Shown here one piece after another: positions 63,547 to 64,000 of a stretch of 64,000 nucleotides of DNA. Position numbers and translations under genes: made by a program. This stretch comes from Phycisphaerales bacterium. Its GTDB lineage: Bacteria; Planctomycetota; Phycisphaerae; Phycisphaerales; SM1A02. Numbering within the stretch: the stretch's first letter is position 1; every line of letters begins with the position of its first letter. The stretch is from NCBI GenBank assembly GCA_022446905.1, contig JAKVBT010000005.1, forward strand, positions 593,239 through 657,238. The letters run 5' to 3'. The notes beneath the pieces are model-generated. The model worked only from the letters and a program-made list of their open reading frames with translations. It did no database searches and had not been told where the DNA came from.

Positions 63547-64000
63547 ATGGACCACTCTCAGGACAATCTCCAACTCCATGTCTTTCCTCGCGAGCATGCT
63601 GGTGTGATGCTGCGTCCAATGATGCTGGAGGATGCGGAGGATCTCCTACCTTTACTCTCAGCCCCAGGCGTCTATGAAGGCTTGGTATCCATTCCCCGCA
63701 ACCCTGACATTGACTTCGCTCGGTCACGCACGAAAGACATCTGCGACAACATGGCTGAAGGGAAGGGACTGCAACTGATTGCGCAACTTCATGGCACCAT
63801 TGTGGGAACAATCGGCATTAGAATTAACTGGAAACATCGCCACGGCGGCCTTGGCTATCACCTCGATGAGCATGCCCGCGGCAAAGGCGTTGCCAGTCGA
63901 ATGCTGCAAGGAATGGCTGAGCATTGTTTTGAGCAACTGAAGTTGCATCGAATCTGGGCCGAAACCTTTCTCGATAATGAACCCTCACGGCAACTGCTCA
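63547..64000 (+). CDS. GNAT-family N-acetyltransferase (RimJ/RimL-like), truncated by window end
   Basis: 151 codons are visible from ATG 63547 and remain open at base 64000. MLRPMMLEDAEDLLPLL begins the fold. TIGIRINWKHRHGGLGYHLD and ARGKGVASRMLQGMAEHCF contain the acetyl-CoA pyrophosphate-binding loop (R-G-K-G-V-A). LHRIWAETFLDNEPSRQLL is the usual post-loop segment, as in RimJ/RimL ribosomal-protein or spermidine-type acetyltransferases. Acceptor unknown. Starts 50 nt after the membrane-protein gene. Confidence 0.88.
   Translation, partial: MDHSQDNLQLHVFPREHAGVMLRPMMLEDAEDLLPLLSAPGVYEGLVSIPRNPDIDFARSRTKDICDNMAEGKGLQLIAQLHGTIVGTIGIRINWKHRHGGLGYHLDEHARGKGVASRMLQGMAEHCFEQLKLHRIWAETFLDNEPSRQLL

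Noticed and set aside
62602-63597. N-terminal extension of the hutH frame to 837 residues
   Set aside because: The extra 332 residues are low-complexity antisense of the divergent membrane-protein gene, and HutH is normally ~505-510 residues.
1-64000. CRISPR arrays, insertion sequences, prophage or integrase signs
   Set aside because: No regularly spaced repeats, transposase motifs or phage genes were seen on either strand.

Overview
This 64 kb window looks like a chromosomal segment from a planctomycete, most likely class Phycisphaerae. That call is inferred from gene content and protein style, because no rRNA is present. The cell envelope appears Gram-negative: there is a CMP-Kdo synthetase, several lipobox proteins and an ExbBD-type energy unit. 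It also has peptidoglycan genes with a meso-DAP-type murE, bacterial hopanoid/squalene genes (hpnCDE), and a PEP-CTERM-like protein ending in a glycine/leucine helix and an arginine run. Gene density is very high. Start and stop codons of neighbours usually overlap by 1 or 4 nt, and convergent genes often overlap at their 3' ends.

Layout. 1-4634: the C-terminal tail of accC, convergent with a minus-strand type IV pilus-related operon (pilT, then a membrane-anchored PilB-like pseudo-ATPase, then a CvpA-like membrane protein). 4758-6248: guaB. 6405-18144: the most unusual region, two convergent and tightly packed transcription units. The plus unit encodes a tail-anchored GTPase, a membrane protein with a GAP1-like N-terminus, and a von Willebrand A lipoprotein. 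The minus unit encodes a zinc-ribbon protein, a second GAP1-like tail-anchored protein, a 956-residue coiled-coil membrane protein, a MotA/TolQ/ExbB-type channel and two different ExbD/TolR-like partners. I read this as one envelope-spanning, proton-motive-force-driven GTPase machine whose function is not evident.

18193-30620: tRNA-Arg, an FHA-GAF-PP2C phosphatase, sdhCAB, tRNA-Ser, a GT2 glycosyltransferase, a polysaccharide deacetylase, small lipoproteins, a ROK kinase, ettA, a Sel1-repeat protein, tRNA-Glu, and a PEP-CTERM-like protein behind a leader of three hairpins. 30913-35192: tRNA-Met and a minus operon of a TPR protein, kdsB and a divergent pyrG. 35322-42466: def, fmt, an HExxH protein, queA, then murE-murF-mraY. 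42470-49763: an RluA-family pseudouridine synthase gene and a TPR membrane protein, an APH-like kinase, a Cof-type phosphatase, and a giant protein that looks like a cofactor-less relative of fused indolepyruvate:ferredoxin oxidoreductase.

49751-55126: rlmN and ispH on the minus strand, divergent from hpnC-hpnD-hpnE. IspH supplies isoprenoid units and HpnCDE turn farnesyl diphosphate into squalene, so that block is functionally coherent. 55120-62601: a prolyl oligopeptidase and a histidine-degradation operon (hutH-hutU-hutI) with a methionine aminopeptidase attached at its 3' end. 62636-64000: a polytopic membrane protein and the start of a GNAT acetyltransferase cut by the window edge. I saw no insertion sequences, CRISPR arrays, prophage genes or rRNA.
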